A DNA stretch of 64,000 nucleotides from positions 42,431,080-42,495,079 of the forward strand of contig OW121741.1 of NCBI GenBank assembly GCA_933228675.1. The letters are read 5' to 3'. Of this stretch, positions 46,000 to 57,171 are shown in pieces. The stretch comes from Stomorhina lunata (taxonomy: Eukaryota > Arthropoda > Insecta > Diptera > Rhiniidae). A model generated the notes under the pieces. It ran no database searches. It saw only the letters and a list, made by a program, of their open reading frames with translations, and was not told the origin of the DNA. Both the position numbers and the translations under genes were made by a program. Each line of letters begins with the position of its first letter. The stretch's first letter is position 1.

Positions 46000-46990
46000 G
46001 TAAGTAAGAAAGGCTATAGTCGGTCAAGCCCGACTATATGATCACCCTTCACTACTAAGGTCAAATGTGGATCAACAATTTAACCAGTTTTCCATAGATC
46101 TTAGACACATACACAAATGTGTTGTTTTTTTTTTTCAAAATTTCGAGATCTGGTAGATTTATGTCATATCCAGCTGAGGGTCTGATATGGGAGCTAGGGT
46201 CAATTGTGGCTCGATTGTTACTAAATTTCGGTTAACGGTTGATATCTACAAAATATTTATCTGTGCAAAGTTTTAATAATAAAATGCAATTATCTTTAGA
46301 TTTATACGTTTTTTGTGATTTTCTGTGTATTTAAAAGACTTTTGAGCATGTGTCTTGTATGGTCCGATTCATACAAAATTAGGTACACTGATGTCGGCCA
46401 CCATAAGCAATATTTTTTTGAAGTACAATTAAATTTGTTAGCTGTAATAAGTTGTGAACCGTCACGGTATAGCAGGTTAGTCATACGCCTATCATACCAG
46501 AGGTCCCAAGTTCGATCCCCGGGCAGACCCACTTAAAAAAAATATAAATTTTCAAAAAAAATCGGTTTACCTCATAACTCAGCTAGCCACTAGTTCTTAA
46601 GTATTAGGCTATGTATATAAAACTTCTCTAACTAATGCTTTTGCATTCGGAGCCGGGGTTAAGAATCGGATGCAGCTCATTGTCTGAGAGAAGTACCCCC
46701 TTTTCCAATTGGAATTATAATAATAATAATAATTCCGGGAAGGCATCCCTATGGGAGGTATCCGAAAAAGTAATCCGATTTTGCCCAAAAAGTATAGAGA
46801 TCGTCCTTGGATGTCTTTGAAGTTACGACCTGTTCTTTAATAACAAGCTTACATGGATATAAATCAACTCAGGGTGTAATTCTGCGTTGATCGGTTTACT
46901 AAAAGGTGGGCCTTAAACCAATATTTGTATGTGTTACAGACATCAGTACAAGCCCAATATAACCTTTTCACCTATGGTGGTGAAGGGTAT
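46000..46990 (-). repeat. Rep A copy, inverted, interrupted by a SINE
   Basis: It starts with the reversed tail (taagtaagaaaggctatagt, cggtcaagcccgac) and ends with the reversed head (cacctatggtggtgaagggt at). The SINE at 46456-46740 is inserted within it. Confidence 0.75.
46456..46740 (+). repeat. tRNA-derived SINE, copy 1
   Basis: The head has an A-box-like CGGTATAGCAGGTTAGTC (46465) and a B box GTTCGATCC (46510-46518), followed by a body (cctcataactcagctagcca, gcattcggagccgg, gcagctcattgtctgagaga) and an ATAATAATAAT tail. Two other copies occur at 51909-52214 and 53330-53595. Pol III transcription from the A and B boxes is expected from the family type, not shown. Confidence 0.85.
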
Positions 46991-47140
46991 AAATCTCCAA
47001 TGGGGTTAAATCATACGATTTTGGTGGTAAAGGGTATAAATCTCCAATGGGGTTAAATCATACGATTTTGGTGGTAAAGGGTATAAATCTTCCCCCATGT
47101 AAATGGGGTTAAATCATACGATTTTGGTGGCAAATACTTA
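46978..47140. repeat. ~54-bp tandem repeat, 3 copies
   Basis: The unit contains 'gggtataaatctccaatggg' and 'taaatcatacgattttggtg'. The third copy has a small insertion (cccccatgtaa). It adjoins the reversed Rep A head and may have arisen from it. Confidence 0.85.
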
Positions 47141-47765
47141 AAAAAAAACTTGCTTTTTCCTATGTTTTCCACAATAACGTACTTATCTCGAAAACTGATC
47201 CTTCTGGGAATTATAAATTTGATAGAGGTTTAAGTAACAAACCCTTTAAGCCTTGATTTGATTAACAGCCGATTCATTGATTTCATAATATATTTTTTAA
47301 CTTAAAGAGAAAGAGTTTTTTACCTAGAAATCCGCGGTAAACGTATTCGTTCCAACATGATGCAGAAACTTTACATATTATTATTAGCGAGTTCACATTC
47401 CGAATTTGGCAGTTTTTCTTAGAAACATTTTATGTTAGTGGATTTAGCAGTTTTTCCTATCGAACCTTTTTATAAACTTCAAGACTCAAACTAAAGAACA
47501 TTTTTCTACTACATGACATCAAAATCTCAGTTTACTTAAAAAGACTTAGCAGGTTTTCACATTAAGCCGACGAAATAACAAAAAAATTCTGTTTAAAGGT
47601 AGAAACCATAGTGTAATTATGAAAGTGATATCAAGAGCCCAGCTGATGAATTCGCCTAGAAATTTAACATACAAAAATTTGACAAAATGTAACAACATGG
47701 GGTTTCATTTTGTCATGTTGTATTTGTTGTATTCTTACCACCACCTGTAATAAATTCGCCTTGGT
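47141..47765. other. Unassigned region
   Basis: No gene or repeat recognised. Confidence 0.3.
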
Positions 47766-48302
47766 AGAAACACAATTGGGACGAATGACTGATTTCGTCC
47801 AGCACGACGAATTCGGATTTAAAAATTCGTCTTGTAAATTCGTCCATTGAACACATTTGGGGCGAATAAACGTTGTTGACGCCATTTTTGTTGTTTTTAT
47901 ATTTGCACAAAATTACTTACACTTTCGGACATATCGAGCACTCACAACATTTGCAATTTTTTTTATTATATTCTTATATTATTACACAAGATTATAACAT
48001 TTAAATAATTTTATTTGAAATAAATATTTTTTGTTTACATTTAATAAGGTGACCATTTTTAACAAGAACACATATAATTTCTAAAATTTTACAACAGAAA
48101 TAGAAATACAGCCACTCTAATCCAGTTTAGTCGTCGTTCGTCTGCGTATGAAATAGAAATAAACCTATCGCACTGTTCGATACGCACGACGAATTTCGTC
48201 GTACGCATCAATTGTGAGCACACTCATATAAGCCCATATGTTCTATTTCTAACGACGAATATTCGTTCCGAAAAATTGGTCGTTCGCTCCAATTGTGTTT
48301 CA
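47766..48302. mobile_element. MITE with AAACACAATTGG ends
   Basis: The left end GAAACACAATTGGGACGAAT and the right end ATTCG...CGCTCCAATTGTGTTTC are inverted, with motifs of the type 'cgacgaat' and 'aaattcgtc' repeated inside on both strands. About 540 bp with no coding frame. The minus-strand frames at 47664-47910 run across the element edge. Confidence 0.65.
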
Positions 48303-48953
48303 TACTTAAGTCGTAGTGAAAATTTTTGTGTTTTTTTTTCGGAAAATCAGCGGGATCACAAATTGAAAACTATAGTTTTAAGGCATTCAATAAAGCTCAG
48401 TAATTGGGGTCTTTAAAATTAAGGGGCAAAAAATTAATGAATCTAATTTATATTTCCACTTCTCAAAAGAATGAGCGATAAAAATTAAACCATAAACAAA
48501 GATTCATGATGCCAGGAAAGGGGTTTAATGGTATCAGAAATAAATTGCCCATAATAAACTTTTTCAACCTGACAGAATTAAAAACTCCAACCTGCTGAAA
48601 GTTTTAATGCTTCTATAACAGTGACGGGTAATAACACGTACGCAAATTTGCGATTGTACTTGTAGCAGAAGAAAAAATTATAAAAACTCCAAGTGTACGT
48701 CAAGATATTCCAGATTAAAAAAAAAAAAATCCCAATATGTCCTACCAACTCACTCTGTTAAATATTCTGACTATGGATCCTCACGTAAAACTTCCTCGGC
48801 TACTTCCCGATATCTCATTTGTCCGCCTACGTTGCCTTGCTTCCTGGTAATCTGGAATCCTCCCTTAATATAATCTCAAATATGAAATTGTTTGAAAAAA
48901 TATTAATAACTCCTAGCTACTCGCTCTAAAAAAATATATACTTTCCGATTATA
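48303..48953. other. Unassigned region
   Basis: No recognisable gene, RNA or repeat. Confidence 0.3.
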
Positions 48954-49818
48954 AAGGGTTTTTCAATAAGAGTGCTACAAAAGTTTTTTAAATAAAACAA
49001 AAACGGTTTTGGATATCAATGAAATTCTTTATTCCTGTAAAAGCACGTTTGATGCCATTATGTATGGAACTCGATTTCTTTTCCGTGGCCACAACGGGCA
49101 CGCTTGCAGAAGTTCACACGCTGAACCCAACTTTCGGTGGTTTTCAAGCACAAATTGGCCGATAGTGCTGCAATTTCTCATTCGATATTCGTACGAAGTT
49201 CATGAATCGTCGCTGGCTTGTTGGCATAGACCATAGACTTGACATAACCCCACAGGAAATAGTCTAACGGCATAAAATCGCATAATCGAGACGGCCAATC
49301 GACTTTACCATTTCGTGAGATAACACGTTCTTCAAACTTGGTTTTCAATAAAATGTTTGCGACATTCGCTGTGTGGTTTGTGGTGCCCTCATGTTGGAAC
49401 TACATGTCCTCAAGTCCGTAGCGATTCCCATTAACAGTAACGTGCCAGTCTTGATCATAACGGAAGAATAAGGCCCAATGATGCCGCCGGCTCATAAACC
49501 GCACCAAACCGCAATTTCGTAGGGATACAATATTGATGACTCATGGAGTACGTGTTGATTGCTGCCTGACCAATAACGAATATTATGTTTATGGACGAAG
49601 CCATTCAACCAGAAATGGGCCTTATCGCTAAGATGATTTTTCTTTTAGCGCTGAGGCCACTGACTCCGAATTTCGGTAGTAAATTTTAATAATTTCGTCT
49701 ATCTTTCCATCATGAAATGGCAAACCTTACTGAAGAAAAATGTCAAAAGAGCAGCATGATTGAAGTCATCTCCTCGTGTCCCTGCCGCTGTACTTTTGTA
49801 GCGTCCCTGTTGACCCGA
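48954..49818 (-). mobile_element. Third DD41D-type mariner family, deleted copy
   Basis: Inverted ends share CAAxAxxGxxGCTACAAAAGT (48964-48989 against 49795-49815), with TA outside. At about 865 bp the element has lost part of its coding region. Similar to, but distinct from, the rosa copies and copy b. Confidence 0.75.
49058..49713 (-). pseudogene. Decayed DD41D-related transposase
   Basis: Minus strand. A short N-terminal piece near 49713 is followed after a deletion by LSDKAHFWLNGFVHKHN, then GGIIGPY, FQHEGTTNHTANV, CDFMPLDYFLWGYVKSMVYA and GHGKEIEFHT, ending at 49058. The second catalytic Asp is Glu (QHEGTT), frames shift several times and stops are present. The spacing corresponds to 41 residues, as in the rosa copies. 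Confidence 0.75.
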
Positions 49819-49927
49819 TATAATCTTTCATCTCTACGGAACTCTCTAAATAGTTAATCTACACAGACTTGAAAAATTCACTTAAATCAGTTCTACGCTC
49901 AAAAAATCCAGAAGTTCTATATAGAAG

Positions 49928-50034
<107 letters not shown>

Positions 50035-50143
50035 GGTGTTTTTTATTGAGGTATAGAACTTTAAGTTGGCATCACTTTTTTAACTGGCGGCCATTTTGTC
50101 AGCTGTCAAGTGATTAATATTTAGTTTGGTTTGCCATTTCATC

Positions 50144-51216
50144 ATGAACAGGTTGACAAAAGAACAACGCTTGCAAATCGTTCAAATTTATTTCGAAAAT
50201 AATGGTTCAGTTCGCGAAGTTTACCGCAAGCTCCGTCCATTTTATGGTCGACATAATCGTCCATCAGAGCAATTAATTCGGTTAACCATGGATCGTTTTC
50301 GTACTACGTTTACTCCATGTGATAATACGCATCCGCAGCGACGTCGAACAGTGCGCACCGAAGAAACAATTGCCGCTGTAGAGCAAAGTGTTGAAGAGGA
50401 CCCGAATTAATCGATTCGCCACCGTGCACAGCAATTGGAGCTTTGTCCATCAACTTTATGGAAGATTTTGCGCAAAGATCTTGGCTTGCGACCTTACAAG
50501 ATCCAGCTTGTGCTAGAATTAAAGCCGCGAGACCATGCAATGCGTCGTGATTTTGGTGTATGGGCCGAAAATGAGATTGATCTTGATGCTGATTTTCATC
50601 GCAAAATTTTGTTCAGTAATGAGGCTCATTTTTGGTTGAATGGCTACGTCAACAAGCAAAATTGCCGCATTTGGAGTGAAGAGAATCCACATGAGACCCT
50701 TGAGACGCCATTACATCCACAAAAACTGACTGTTTGGTGTGCTCTATGGGCTGGTGGAGTCATTGGGCCATACTTCTTCCGAAATAATGCTGGAGAGTCA
50801 GTTACCATAAATGGAGACCGGTATAGAGCCATGATAACCGACTATTTTGTTCCCCAATTGGATGGCATGAATGTGGATGAGTTGTGGTTCCAACAAGACG
50901 GCGCTACATGCCACACAGCGCACGTCACAATTGATTTATTGAAGGAAACATTCGATGAGCGCATAATTTCGCGGAATGGCCACCAAGATCGTGCGCTTTG
51001 ACACCACTGGATTAGTTTCTTTGGGGATATGTGATGTCGCTCGTCTACGCCAACAAACCAGAAACGTTAGGGGACTTGGAAGCCAACATTCGTGGCGTTA
51101 TTGCCAACATACGGCCCCATATGCTCGAAAAAGTAGTTGAAAATTGGACCTGTAGAATTGGCTTTATTCGAGCCAGCCGCGGCGGCCACATGCCCGAAAT
51201 CATATTTAAACATTAA
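50144..51216 (+). pseudogene. DD41D mariner transposase copy d, broken
   Basis: It reads from MNRLTKEQRLQIV at 50144 to MPEIIFKH and the stop at 51214-51216. It has a nonsense change at 50408 (EEDPN then stop), a short deletion near 50979 that removes the PVNWP segment and shifts the frame, and another nonsense change near 51014. FSNEAHF carries Asn in place of the first catalytic Asp, the same change as copy a. Confidence 0.9.
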
Positions 51217-51226
51217 TGGCATAAAA

Positions 51227-51813
51227 TTATTACTTTTATCACACATTTTTAAAGAAACATTAATTTTTTTAATTTATTACTTTTATCACACATTTTTAAA
51301 GAAATATTAATTTTTTTAATTTATTTTTATTACTAATAATACTAAATTGCGCAACCTTTCGATGAGAAACTCGAAGTCTACTTATACATTTTGAAAAGCC
51401 AACTAAATGTACTTTTAAATAAAATTTATAAAACCAAAATTTGTTGCCCAACAAAAAGTTGGGATCCGGCAGAAAATGAAAATTTGTTGAAAAAATTGCA
51501 TTTTTTTTATTTTAAGCGGTATAACATAGCCATTTTATGGGCGATCTTCAAACGGAAAATATTTTCAGAAAAGCCGAATTTGCATCGAATATCCATTGAA
51601 AACAAAAGTTAAATCGACTGTCAAATAAAGAAGTTATGATTTTTTTCTTTAAATTTTCGTAAATAATGGTTTTACGTTACATTTGCTGTTAAAAAATATA
51701 CTTAACGAAGTGATCAAAAAAAAAATATTACTTTTTTTGTACTCCATGGACTCCCCCAAAACAGAATTAGTATATGAGAACCCCTGCATTTTTCCCGTGT
51801 ATCACAGTGTTAT
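51227..51813. mobile_element. 579-bp insert in mariner copy d (unclassified)
   Basis: The intact mariner sequence (aaaattatccttcc) is split, with TTAT on each side (51227-51230 and 51810-51813) as a probable 4-bp duplication. A 53-bp unit (tacttttatcacacattttt start) is tandemly repeated at the left. The right end reads tttttcccgtgtatcacagt. The ends are only weakly inverted, so the class is unknown. Confidence 0.55.
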
Positions 51814-51908
51814 CCTTCTAATAAAGCCAAATTGATGGACATTAAAACGATTTTCTTGTGTTTTATTTCAATTCGAAGTTCTATACCTCTAAAAAAAACA
51901 CCCATTAT

Positions 51909-52214
51909 ATATATAAATCTCCGACAACATTCCAATTGCAACAAGGGGTACTTCTTTCAGACAATGAGCTGCATCCGATTATATTTTTAGACTCATTGAA
52001 AGGGACCTACGTTTTAACGCCGGCTCTGAACGGCAAATGCATTAGTTAGAGTTTTTCATAGCCTAATACTCAATAACCAGTGGCTAGCTGAGTTATGAGG
52101 TAAACCGCCGCTTTTTTTTTGATTTTTATTTTTTTTAAGTGGGTCTGGCCGGGGATCGAACTTGGGACCTCTGGTATGCTAGGCGGATGACTAACCTGCT
52201 ATACCACGGCGGTT
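51909..52214 (-). repeat. tRNA-derived SINE, copy 2
   Basis: On the minus strand it starts AACCGCCGTGGTATAGCAGG, with B box GTTCGATCCCC (rc of 52151-52161), then the body shared with copy 1, ending in GTTGTCGGAGATTTATATA. This is the most complete copy. It directly abuts the end of mariner d. Confidence 0.87.
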
Positions 52215-52369
52215 AGAAGACTAAATGGCTTTAAAAGGTATCCTTTTTTGTTGTAGTTACGTTCCTAAGCATAACGCATTTATAGATACATAATTCTATA
52301 TCTGAAATTCGATCTCATATGATAGTCGCCTTTTCCGTTGTCCAAGGATGCAGTGATGAGCTCCTAGAA

Positions 52370-52605
52370 ATCAGTGAAGAAGAGGATATTGTCAAAATCA
52401 TAAATGTGTATCGCTTGTGTTGGATAGGACAAGCTCCTAGAATGGACTGAAGCAATTATAACCCTTGACATCAGATACTCCAGGCGGCGTGGAAAACCTC
52501 AAACGAGATTATAAGACTGTGTAGAAGACGATTTAAGAATTATGGGTATTCGTAACTGGCAACAAAAAGTTAAAAATAAAGAAAAATTGAGAAGATAATG
52601 AAAAT
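52370..52605 (+). pseudogene. Non-LTR retrotransposon C-terminal remnant
   Basis: Conceptual pieces YRLCWIGQAPRMD, RYSRRRGKPQT and CVEDDLRIMGIRNWQQK match the usual C-terminal tail after the reverse transcriptase of several LINE-type families (WxGHxxRM, RRGRPxxRW, DLxxxGIxxW). Frames change twice and only the last ~75 codons remain. Confidence 0.65.
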
Positions 52606-53329
52606 TTGTGTAAAATTTTAAAATTGAACCAAAAGAGAATCTAATGTATACATCCAAACAAACCTCGTTTCAAATATAACTTTTTCGTACGTATGTCGTA
52701 GCATGTCCATTCCAACTGGGTGTAACTACTTACACGTATATTGTAATGTACATTGTAACGTAAATGATTTTACTTTTACATGAAGTGTGAATGGTTATTT
52801 TTAGTTATATTACATCATCATCTAACTATATTTAGTTTCGATTTGAAATTCGAGTTAAGATTTTCTATTTACCTAGTTTTTGGTTTACTATTACTAAGAT
52901 GCCAAACAAATGGTCTTTTTGAAAGCCCTTGTCCTATAATAACAATACGAGTACATGCCACATAAATACGCACATACCCCCAATTCAACTGAATATCTAC
53001 CTAAAAGTATATCGTAACGAAACACATTAAATAAAGTGAAGGCAAACAATATTTGCAACAAGTTTTATACTCGAAGTCCGTGTTTTTCTTATTCTGCCTC
53101 TATTTATTTTATATTGTGTTTATGTTTCATTCCATGAATATAATGTTGTTTTTTTTTTTTTCTTAACGTGTAGATACACAAAATCATGAAGAGCAATAAG
53201 ACCTATGGCAAATCATCAAAAAACACATGATTCGGTTTCAAACGTCAGAGTTGGTGAGGAATGAAATCATCAAGAAATTATAAAAATTTTCAATGTTATC
53301 GGTTTCATTTTATTTAGAAACAAAAAATT
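52606..53329. other. Unassigned AT-rich spacer
   Basis: No gene or repeat recognised; a poly-T run lies near 53150. Confidence 0.3.
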
Positions 53330-53602
53330 TATATAATTCGCCGACAACATTCCAATTGGAACAAGGGGTACCTCTCTCAGACAATGAGCTGCATCCGATT
53401 CTATTTTTAGACTCATTGTAAGGGACCTACGTTTTAAATCCGGCTCCGAACGGAAAAATGCATTAGTTAGAGAAGTTTTACATAGCCTCATTCTCAATAA
53501 CCAGTGGCTAGCTGAGTTATGAGGTGAACCGCCGCTTATAACTTGGGACCTTTGGTATGCTAGGCGGATGACTAACCTGCTATACCACGGCGGTTCATAA
53601 TT
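53330..53602 (-). repeat. tRNA-derived SINE, copy 3 (B-box deleted)
   Basis: Minus-strand copy with the head GAACCGCCGTGGTATAGCAG. A deletion of about 40 bp removes most of the B-box side (the GATCCCCGGCCAGACCC segment). Possible 6-bp target duplication ATAATT at 53333-53338 and 53597-53602. It probably cannot be transcribed by Pol III on its own. Confidence 0.8.
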
Positions 53603-54164
53603 ATACAACAGCCAAAGCTGTTGTTCATTGTCTTGATAGAACTTAAATCTATTTGACAGATAGAATTTTTCTAGGTCCATGATTCCATCGATTAATACAG
53701 TTGGTACAATTTTTTTTCTTCCAATTCTGTGTTAGGCTGACGATACATCAGAACTTATATCTTATATCACAACCGAAAAGTTTATATTTACTTTCGTCAG
53801 CATATATGATATCCATGCAGAACTCTCTTTTTTCCAGCTGATCATGCATGGAAGTCGTATTTTTTTTAGGATATTTCATTATTTTTCGAAGCTGAAAATT
53901 TATCAGCATCAATATTACTTATACCAGCCTATTTGTTTAACATTGGCTCATATTTATACAATATAAACTTAATAACCCCGGAAATCAAATGAAGAGAAAT
54001 TCTGTGACAAATTGACTCTAGGTAGGATAAATGCATAAATAAAAAGTGTAAGTAAGTAAATTTAGAGGTGGCTCAGGATATTTATAAAGTCTTTGATACC
54101 AAAACGTCTTGTTTTTGGTGTCTGTAATAATTTGTCTTGATTTATATCAAGTTTCCTCAAAGAT
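53603..54164. other. Unassigned region
   Basis: No gene or repeat recognised. Confidence 0.3.
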
Positions 54165-54990
54165 CGCACTATACGAGTCGTTATAGATGGGATTTCATTA
54201 AACGAGTTCAATAATAAGCAAGGCTCTGTTCTTTCTCGCACACTATTTCTTACCTTAATAATTGACCTTCTACATCAAACTTCCAATCCTTTGCAGATGA
54301 TAGTAACATTTGCCATTCATATTCAATCAATCATGGACCAAGCCTTTTAGAGAATGGCACTATGAGACAAAATATGCATGAATCATTAAACTGCGATTTA
54401 GAAACAGTTTCAGAATGGGTTCGTGCGAAAAAAATTGATTTTAATGCTCGAAAGACTCAATGTTGTATGATTGCGTATTAAAGCACGGCAAATCATGTTA
54501 CTTCATTATGGGCGGTGTAAATATTGAGGAATCAGATGCTCTTAAGGGACAAATCACATTTTTCAAGTGTCGAATGAAGCATTGGAATACAAATGGAATA
54601 CAACATCTGATGTGTGTGACGGTGCCTTAAAGTCTATTTTGGGGCTTCTCGACCGAATGCAGAAGAGAGCGAAAGTGCTCATCGGCGACAGTTAATCCAC
54701 TGGAGCACCATCGCAATGTGGGTTGCGTTACACTGTTCTATCATTACTACTTTGGAATGTACTCTAACGAAATCAGGGAACTCGTTCCCGATACTCAAAC
54801 ATTCATAGAAATATACGTCTATCTGTTGGAGCTCATCCCTTCGTAGTCGATAACACACCACAAAGAAAATTCGTTCGCCGTGCAGTTCGTATGTGAAATT
54901 TGCTTCCCGCAGAAGTTTTTCCAGTCAGTTGCAATAAAGGGAAGTTAAAATCAAATGTCCACAAACACTACTCCACCCCCTCCCATAAAT
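54165..54990 (+). pseudogene. Non-LTR retrotransposon RT remnant (3' part)
   Basis: In order: RTIRVVIDGIS (54165), QGSVLSRTLF, the active-site box FADDSN (54290-54307), then LNCDLETVSEWVRAKKIDFN and KTQCCMI, then shifted pieces matching the C-terminus (RPNAEESESAH, SIITTLECTL, FVNRAVRMW-like region near 54880, FPVSCNKGKLK). The FADD box is intact, but frameshifts and stops follow. The order and motifs fit Jockey/R1-like fly LINEs; the exact clade is not settled. Confidence 0.75.
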
Positions 54991-55870
54991 TATTTTCCTA
55001 GTTCGAACACTATGCATTGCATAAGTCATCCCTAAGTTCTATTTACTGCTAAACAAAAAAAAAAAACATTTTAATTATCTTAAGATTTAAAAGCGTTCTT
55101 GTGATTTTTGGTCTTGTATGGGAGGTTTGGTCAAACAAGGTCTGATCCAAAAAATTTTTGGTACACTGATTGGAATACAACTCTGATTATCTTAACTAAT
55201 TATGCTTAACTTCTTTTAAATATATCTCTGGCAATATGGAAGAGTAGCTTAAGTCGACATAAGAGAGAATTGAGTTAAGGAGTTTATTGCATTACAGAAG
55301 CAAAGGCGCTCAAATGTGTTTCGTCCGTTTTAAAAAATTCGGATTCTTCTAAATGTTATGTACATTTACTGTTTAGCTTAAGTTTTCTAAATCAAATATT
55401 TTGATCAATTTTGATAAAAACAGCTTATGTACACATGTTTTTGTGTACATATTCAGATATTTTTTTTAACAACTTATGTTTACATAAAACTACACAATAT
55501 ATATGTACTTTTTATTTAAACAGAACCGCTAAAAAGTTACTTAAGGTCCAGTTCAGCGCAAATTTCAGTTTCGAAAAAGAGCTTAAGTAGAAACAACGCA
55601 AAATCTGGAGAATTTAATATTTTTTTTTAAATATTCATTCTTCTCTAATAAACATGTTACCAATATATTAATTAATATATATTAATATATTAATTAAGAA
55701 ATCAAGCAGAAGAAAAATTACACAAAATTGATGATATCTTAAAACTTAATTTTTTTGACTTAAGCTATTCTTCAATATTTCCACAGATATAATACAGATA
55801 TTTAAAGTCGGTTGTAAAAATATGTTTTTAGTATATGGGCTCTTAATCCATTATAAATTGAAAGTAAATA
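54991..55870. other. Unassigned AT-rich region
   Basis: AT-rich. A local ATTAATATAT palindrome cluster lies at 55665-55695. No gene recognised. Confidence 0.35.
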
Positions 55871-56653
55871 CAGTATTTTTCGTTTAGCTGCACATTCAAG
55901 TTTGCACGAAAATTTGTGCACTTACGCAAAATGTGCTGTTACGCACAATTCGCTTAGCTGCATTATTTATGCTATAAAATGAATTCACTTACCTGCATAA
56001 ATGTGCTCTTAAGTAAAAGTTCATTTTTATTGTAATAATAGAATAATTTAATTATTAATTTCAACAAAAACAAAACAATTCATTTAAAAACAAAAGAGAT
56101 CATACATAAGTAAATTCACGTAGTAAGTTATACATACATATATGTACATAAGCAATTTATGAACTACATATACTATACATAAAGAAGTACATAAACTATA
56201 TCTGATTTGTTTTTGAAAAATATCATTAGAGTTAACTTTTTTGCCTTAACCCACGTCTAGACGAGCAATATCTATTGCCGCAAGACATATATAGTACATA
56301 TAGTACAAGACAAATATAGTACGTGTGTCTCGCTCACGCTCATGTAAAAGGCCTACATTGCGGCAATGTTATTGCCGTCGTGAAGACGGGGGTTTATTTT
56401 TCCTCAAAAAAGCGATTTTCAACAAAAATTTTGTTTTGTTTTTATGAGGCACTTAAAAGTAATATTTTATACTAAAAATAAACATTATTGAACATAAATT
56501 GAATGCTGTTATTCAAAATATGCACTTAAGCAAAATGCACGTACACGATTTTTTTTCATACAAATATTAACTATCATACATAATACTTTGTATTTTGTGC
56601 AGATAGGCAAAAAATGCAGTTAAGCGAAATGCAGGTAAACGAAAAATACTGTA
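55869..56653. mobile_element. Pogo/Tigger-like MITE
   Basis: The ends CAGTATTTTTCGTTTAGCTG (55871) and CAGGTAAACGAAAAATACTG (to 56651) are inverted over 22 bp with one mismatch, with TA on each side. 'ttagctgca', 'cttacgcaaaatg' and related motifs recur near both ends. CAGT ends with TA targets fit pogo-type elements, but no transposase is present. A further MITE-like element lies inside at 56249-56394. Confidence 0.82.
56249..56394. mobile_element. MITE nested in the pogo-like MITE
   Basis: The left end AACCCACGTCTAGACGAGCA, then ATCTATTGCCGCAA, is mirrored by TTGCGGCAATGTTATTGCCG and AAGACGGGGGTT. The arms are about 36 bp with several mismatches, around a 70-bp middle. More GC-rich than its host. 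Confidence 0.68.
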
Positions 56654-57169
56654 TATATAATTTCAAAGGTATTTTTAGTTAATATCGGATATAAACTTCT
56701 AAAGTTATGCCGTATAATTCTTGAAATTTAAAAAGCCCAAGTAAGTAAGTAAGTTAAATAGTCCACTCTCAAACTATACCAGATGACACCAAAATCTTTC
56801 TATAAGAATTTTTTTATTTAGGGTACAAGGACACTGTTGTCATCCAAGGTTAATTTCTAAAATGAAATTATGACATTTCTATGAATATTAGTAGATGACT
56901 ACTAGGCGACGATTGTAGCCAACGGCTTGTGTAGTTGGTTGTCGTGTAGCCTGCTGTCGCGATTGTGTTTAAAGCATGAATCCAAATTCTTCTTAAAAGT
57001 ATTGAAATTAACAAAACAATTATTTTCATAGTTGTCGTGGCTGAGTACTTCATATTCTACCCAATTATGAACCACATGACTTTCTATTTCATATCCGATC
57101 TTTTGGACAAAAAGCTAATGACAAATTGTTCAAAATGCAGGTTTTTCTGAAGTTTCGAAAATTGTTTTA
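56654..57169. other. Unassigned region
   Basis: No recognisable gene or repeat. Confidence 0.3.
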
Positions 57170-57171
57170 TA

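Noticed and set aside
51795..51809. CACTGTG at the insert end read as a Transib/RSS-like heptamer
   Set aside because: Only one end has it, and the flanks suggest a 4-bp, AT-rich duplication rather than the 5-bp GC-rich one expected for Transib.
52195..52214. A functional tRNA gene in the SINE head
   Set aside because: A and B boxes are present, but the acceptor stem and arms do not form a full cloverleaf, and the same head recurs with a common body.
53270..53680. 136-codon minus-strand frame
   Set aside because: It lies across SINE copy 3; the translation of SINE sequence explains it.
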